Shown piece after piece: positions 62,062-64,000 of a DNA stretch of 64,000 nt (position 1 is its first letter; every line of letters starts with the position of its first letter). The notes below the pieces were generated by a model. The model searched no databases, was not told the DNA's origin, and saw only the letters and a program-made list of their open reading frames with translations. This stretch comes from Notospermus geniculatus (Eukaryota; Nemertea; Pilidiophora; Heteronemertea; Lineidae). Location: assembly GCA_002633025.1 (NCBI GenBank), contig NMRB01000002.1:546553-610552 (forward strand), given 5' to 3'. Position numbers and translations under genes: made by a program.

Positions 62062-62191
62062 GGGAGATTTCGCAACACTCCCCCCCCGAAACGCCAACGT
62101 GAACGCCAAACCCATTGTTCGATGTCACGATGAGAGCACCAAACAAAAGGCAGACATTCGCGTTGGCGTTTCGGGGGCTTTGCGAAAACTC
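62062..62191. mobile_element. GGGAGATTTCGCAA foldback MITE, 130 bp
   Basis: The left end is GGGAGATTTCGCAA. The right end, TTGCGAAAACTC, is degenerate. The arms carry CCCCGAAACGCCAACG, mirrored near 62161-62176. TA flanks both ends. Confidence 0.75.
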
Positions 62192-64000
62192 TATAATTTA
62201 AGCAAAATATATGCGTGTACCCTTGGCAGGGGACGTTGGAAGAATCACTTAGTCACCATGCATCCACGAGAATCTGCACCATCGACACATTATGGCAGTG
62301 ATTTATTTTTGTAGTGAATTAATCAGGACGACATCCACTTCCCAACGCCATGCTGCTGATGGAGAACGACAAAGACAAGCCAAGATGCACTCGAGAGGCT
62401 AATAGCGCGGAGATGCACCGAACCGGTCATATACTTGGATTAATGTGCTTAATTAACCCGAGTCAAGATAAATCCTTTGGTGTTCCCAGAGTAAATGATC
62501 AGTTAACCCGCTTTCCTTCTTCACTTGCTGACAATAGCGGAAGCTAATGCACAAAGGGTTTCTTTCCACTGAAGATTTCAATCGTTTGAAGATATAGTAA
62601 TAGACATTCCCATTGGGACAGGAAAAAATGTCCTTGGCCACGCAGTTCGCCAGCTCTGCACCGTACCGGACGGTGCCTTGCCGATAACAAAACACTGTTT
62701 GATACAACTTCAAATATTTTCTACCATTACCAGAAAGTAATGATTTCTGAATATGGCAGCAGCTAGTGCTGCGATTCCCATTCCGGTATATTCGTTTCTA
62801 ACATGTGCCTTTTTACATATAACTGTCCATCCCATCGGATTTTGAGTAGGTCAAAGGAAAATTTCCACTTGGTCGGCTATGTACGGATGCAACTCTTGCT
62901 TACTGCAACTGACTGTTACATCTGACATTCAATATGTCGAGATAGTCACCTGAAGGGTGAAAGACCTAATCCGGTGATAGAGATGGGGACATGAATGCAT
63001 TATCTGATTAATCTTTTCATCTTGTAGATGAAGAATACGGGGAACAGCCTTTGAAACCAGGACCGGACGCTCTAGAGACGACAGCAAAAAGTAATTAATG
63101 CCATGATCATTGAGCTTTGGTTCCACCACAAGTTGATCTTACAGCTGCACAGTAAAGGACTCACAGAACGAGCCAAATGCACTGGAAGATTGTTTGTGTG
63201 GGCTGATCGGTAGATACCCACCTTGGCGACCAATGCTCCTTATGCTCTCCGAGACAGCGTTTGGTGTTGGATCAGGCAAGTTTGGCATGAAGTATATGTA
63301 AATTCAAGCTTTAAAATTTAGTTGAATCCCCGCTTCTTTTGAAGATCCTTTGAACAGCAGTTGATTACAAGTAACGTGTGTTCAGGTCATTGATGGCAGG
63401 CGAAACTCCACGTCCAGTCTTTTACGACCCTCGGTTTTTCAGCTTCACTGGGTAACCCTGCCTACGGGATGCGGGCCCTAGTGCGCCCAAAGGACTACTT
63501 ACACTACGACTACCGTGTTCTTGCAGACGTTTCCAATTGTGACCAGCTATAAACCAGTCTCATTGATTTTGATGGCTCTGTCGGGTAATGATACTCACCA
63601 CACCGAAATCATCCATGTCGACAATGGTCGGGATTGCAAGACGGGAATGTCAACGTCAATGACAGTATGCACACACATTCACAGGACGCTGGAGTTGATC
63701 TATGATATTAGCTGGATTTGTTTGGAGTAGTGAATATTGTGTTGGGGATAATTTCTGGTCTGTTCCTCAGAGGAGGCAGAATCATATTGATCGGCGATAA
63801 CAAATGGGACGCTTGCACAGTGCTGGGCGAGCAACATTGGGTAAAATATCAGATTAAGTGTTGATCTGCCCTGTTCATCGTGTTCTAACTACAGAATTCA
63901 AATCGTCACAGTATCACCCCTCAGGACCTATGGACGTACATTGTACCACAATGCATTGCTACGATAGAGGGCAGCACCAGGATGTCACTTTCATTTCAAT
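62192..64000. other. Gene-free right end
   Basis: Frames are at most 86 codons (62453-62713, minus). There is no recognised exon, repeat or RNA gene up to the window edge. Confidence 0.4.

Overview
The window is animal nuclear DNA, AT-rich and dominated by short DNA transposons. There are no bacterial-style genes, operons or Shine-Dalgarno signals, and open reading frames are short (the longest is 191 codons). Spliceosomal GT-AG exons, one tRNA-derived SINE, many palindromic MITEs, and a strong excess of the palindromes TAGGCCTA and TACATGTA suggest a marine invertebrate, probably a deuterostome or lophotrochozoan. The species cannot be fixed from this sequence.

The one gene I can identify with confidence lies on the minus strand: a nicotinic acetylcholine receptor (nAChR) subunit of the alpha7 / insect alpha6 type. 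Exon 2 (13672-13811) encodes the start of the extracellular domain, with GPHEKRL, ERP and FGLTLQQIIDV motifs. After a 4.7 kb intron come two 45-nt versions of exon 3, 103 bp apart (8913-8957 and 8765-8809). They encode DEKNQIIATNVWLNL and DEKNQIIHTNIWLNL, and each has its own good acceptor and donor. They look like alternatively spliced, probably mutually exclusive, loop-D exons. This matches the position of the known 3a/3b exon choice in insect alpha6 receptors. The signal-peptide exon was not found to the right, and exon 4 onward must lie beyond base 1.

The rest is repeat landscape. At three loci a local direct duplication carries a transposon in one copy and the uninterrupted target in the other: a 2.4 kb TA-element at 964-3356, a 1.19 kb foldback element with 225-bp inverted repeats and a 9-bp target duplication at 10550-11737, and a 303-bp TA-element at 21500-21802. 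Two further duplications abut single N bases or near-identical copies (13735-17464), and another pair lies at 29289-31124. Several of these duplications may be the two haplotypes of a very heterozygous individual laid end to end by the assembler. Other repeats are a four-copy GGGAGGTTT TA-MITE family (one copy nested in another MITE), paired GGGCCGTTTAGACGAC MITEs, two CACTCTA MITEs, several single-copy foldbacks, a 37-bp minisatellite (27206-27914) and a SINE (36629-36923).

From about 31 kb to the right edge I see mostly unique, gene-poor sequence with scattered MITEs. It may be intergenic or intronic. None of the open frames there could be tied to a known family.
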